NCBI RefSeq assembly: GCF_900104215.1
Contig: NZ_FMXO01000006.1
Location: 1 to 64,000 of the forward strand
Reading direction: 5' to 3'
Length of the DNA: 64,000 nucleotides
From: Desulfonatronum thiosulfatophilum
GTDB lineage: Bacteria > Desulfobacterota > Desulfovibrionia > Desulfovibrionales > Desulfonatronaceae
Shown piece by piece: positions 62,577-64,000 of the stretch (position 1 is its first letter; each line of letters starts with the position of its first letter). The notes beneath the pieces are model-generated. The model was not told where the DNA came from. It saw only the letters and a program-made list of their open reading frames with translations, and searched no databases. The position numbers and the translations under genes were made by a program.

Positions 62577-64000
62577 ATGAATAATTTGCCTCATTTTTCT
62601 GATAAGTCATGGAAATTTCGCTCCACATTGCCTGGGGATGAACAAGTGCGCGTATTATCCGGCGAGCTGGACGTTTCTCCTCTCGTAGTGCGTCTGCTCT
62701 GGACCCGGGGACTTCGTTCCACAACGGAAATGGATCTCTTTCTTTCTCCCCGGATTCGGGATCTGGCGCATCCTGACCAATGGCACGGTTTGACAAATGC
62801 CGCCAAAACCATTTCCCAGGCCTTGGCATCCGGACAAAAGCCGGTCGTCTGGGGGGACTACGACGTGGACGGCATAACCGGCACTGCTTTGCTGCTGCTT
62901 TTTTTTCGTGCCCGGGGCATTTTTTCGGAGCATTACATTCCGAGCCGCCAAACAGAGGGCTACGGATTGAATTGCTCCGGCATAGAAGCGTTGGCTTCCA
63001 GGGACATTAAACTGTTGATCACGGTGGACTGCGGCATCAGCCACATCAAGGAGGTGGTCAGGGCCAAGGAACTGGGCATGACGGTTGTCATTTCCGACCA
63101 CCATCTGCCAGGACCGGAACTTCCTCCGGCAGACGCAATCATGAATCCCAAGATCGGAGAATGTCCATGTTCCACTCTGGCAGGAGTAGGCGTGGCGTTT
63201 TTTCTCGCCGCCGTCCTGAACAGGATGCTCCCCGGCGAGCATTTGGACATGCGTCAGTTTCTGGATCTTGTTGCTCTGGGCACTATTGCCGACATTGTCG
63301 AACTGACCGGGCAGAATCGTATCCTGGCCAAGAACGGACTGACTGTTCTCAAGGACGGGTTGCGTCCGGGAATTTTTGCGCTGAAGGAAGTCTGCGGATA
63401 CAAGCCCAGCGCCGTATTGGACGAGGACCGGGTCGGCTTCGGCCTGGCGCCCCGGATTAATGCGGCTGGCAGGCTGGGGAAGGCGGAAACCGCGCTGCGT
63501 CTGCTGTTGACCGAGGATCTGAACGAGGCCAGGGAGCTGGCCAAGGAACTGGATGGATTCAACGTCGAGCGCCGGGGCATCGGCAGGGAAATCCAGGATG
63601 AAGCCCTGCGCATGGCCTTGGAACAGCAAGGTCGTTTCGGTCTGGTGCTCCATGCGCCTCACTGGCACGAGGGAGTGATCGGAATCATCGCTTCCAAAGT
63701 GGCCGAAACGCACTATCGGCCGACGATTATCCTTACGGACGACGAATCCGGGGCACTGAAGGGATCGGGTCGAAGCATTCCGGAGTTTTCCCTATATGAC
63801 GGTCTTCAGGCCTGCGAACATCTTCTGTTGGGTTTTGGGGGACACAGCCAAGCCGCGGGCTTGCGCCTGCACAAGGAAAACCTGGATCTGTTCCGGGATG
63901 CATTCAACGCCGTAGTGGCCCGGAAGCTGAACAATACGCCGCCCAAGCCCACCCTGATCCTGGACGCTCCCCTGAGCTTCGGGGAAATTGATTACGACCT
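62577..64000 (+). CDS. recJ: Single-stranded-DNA exonuclease RecJ, cut by the window end
   Basis: The open frame from ATG 62577 runs to the window end (474 codons) without a stop. RecJ digests 5' single-stranded DNA in recombination and mismatch repair. The DHH-phosphoesterase motifs are intact: VVWGDYDVDGITGTALLLLF, LITVDCGIS, VISDHHLPG (DHH), and later GFGLAPRINAAGRLGKAETA and HEGVIGIIASKVAE. The DHHA1 motif FGGHSQAAGL follows. The usual length is about 570, so about 100 residues are beyond the window. A 244-base gap precedes it. Confidence 0.93.
   Translation, partial: MNNLPHFSDKSWKFRSTLPGDEQVRVLSGELDVSPLVVRLLWTRGLRSTTEMDLFLSPRIRDLAHPDQWHGLTNAAKTISQALASGQKPVVWGDYDVDGITGTALLLLFFRARGIFSEHYIPSRQTEGYGLNCSGIEALASRDIKLLITVDCGISHIKEVVRAKELGMTVVISDHHLPGPELPPADAIMNPKIGECPCSTLAGVGVAFFLAAVLNRMLPGEHLDMRQFLDLVALGTIADIVELTGQNRILAKNGLTVLKDGLRPGIFALKEVCGYKPSAVLDEDRVGFGLAPRINAAGRLGKAETALRLLLTEDLNEARELAKELDGFNVERRGIGREIQDEALRMALEQQGRFGLVLHAPHWHEGVIGIIASKVAETHYRPTIILTDDESGALKGSGRSIPEFSLYDGLQACEHLLLGFGGHSQAAGLRLHKENLDLFRDAFNAVVARKLNNTPPKPTLILDAPLSFGEIDYD

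Noticed and set aside
1-64000. CRISPR arrays, tRNA, rRNA or prophage genes
   Set aside because: I found no regularly spaced direct repeats, cloverleaf sequences, rRNA segments or phage structural genes when reading the window.

Overview
The window reads as a chromosomal piece from a GC-rich Gram-negative anaerobe, most likely a sulfate reducer of the Desulfovibrionales (Desulfobacterota). This is an inference. It rests on an outer-membrane Mla system, Tat, an arsR-hgcA-hgcB mercury-methylation locus, the yicC-DUF370-gmk-pyrF-TPR-recJ order, and large PAS/NtrC/MCP signalling genes. I recognise no rRNA, tRNA, CRISPR array, prophage or replication origin.

Layout. 1-1.35 kb: an ISL3-type transposase cut by the window edge, abutting a toxin-antitoxin pair whose toxin is shortened on the IS side. 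1.7-6.1 kb (minus): an RND efflux permease and adaptor. 6.4-9.2 kb (plus): an ArsR-type repressor with a palindromic operator, then hgcA, hgcB and an ATP-grasp gene. 9.4-10.6 kb: a membrane-anchored EEP phosphodiesterase. 11-15.2 kb: mlaE-mlaF-mlaD-mlaC-mlaA, with MlaF carrying a degenerate GGDEF-like tail. 15.3-22 kb (minus): a DUF202 protein and a peptide-type ABC importer. 22.4-31 kb: a Cys-rich protein, lipA, aguB, a PemK-type toxin pair, aguA, lipB, an SH3 protein, an M48 protease, a CHASE2 cyclase and a cytochrome b5/DUF2231 membrane protein. 32-35 kb: an unknown gene, a REP-like inverted pair and an MFS permease. 34.8-41.2 kb: tkt-fba-gap (minus) diverging from glpX-rpe (plus). 41.2-48.2 kb: PAS histidine kinase, NtrC-type activator, CheY-like protein and chemoreceptor. 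48.3-54.4 kb: an FKBP lipoprotein and livKHMGF. 54.6-64 kb: guaB-guaA, tatB-tatC, yicC-remA-gmk-pyrF, a TPR gene and the start of recJ.

The outstanding observation is in hgcA. The corrinoid-protein gene that should make methylmercury starts by an ATGA overlap with arsR, but its 37th codon is TGA, directly after a Cys codon and before Gly-Pro. Eighteen nucleotides after that TGA begins the five-base GG-leading loop of a perfect 8-bp hairpin, which fits the loose bacterial SECIS pattern. HgcA may therefore be a selenoprotein with a Cys-Sec pair in its N-terminal extension. Against this, the same gene has an apparent one-base deletion near 7270, so pseudogene decay or sequencing error must be excluded first. 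HgcB also ends with a single Cys codon followed by TGA, where the characterised homologue ends in a Cys pair.

The central metabolic genes (sugar phosphates, purines, lipoate, agmatine to putrescine) appear intact and ordinary. The accessory signals are the IS, two toxin-antitoxin modules, an AT-richer CheY-like gene and the REP-like element.
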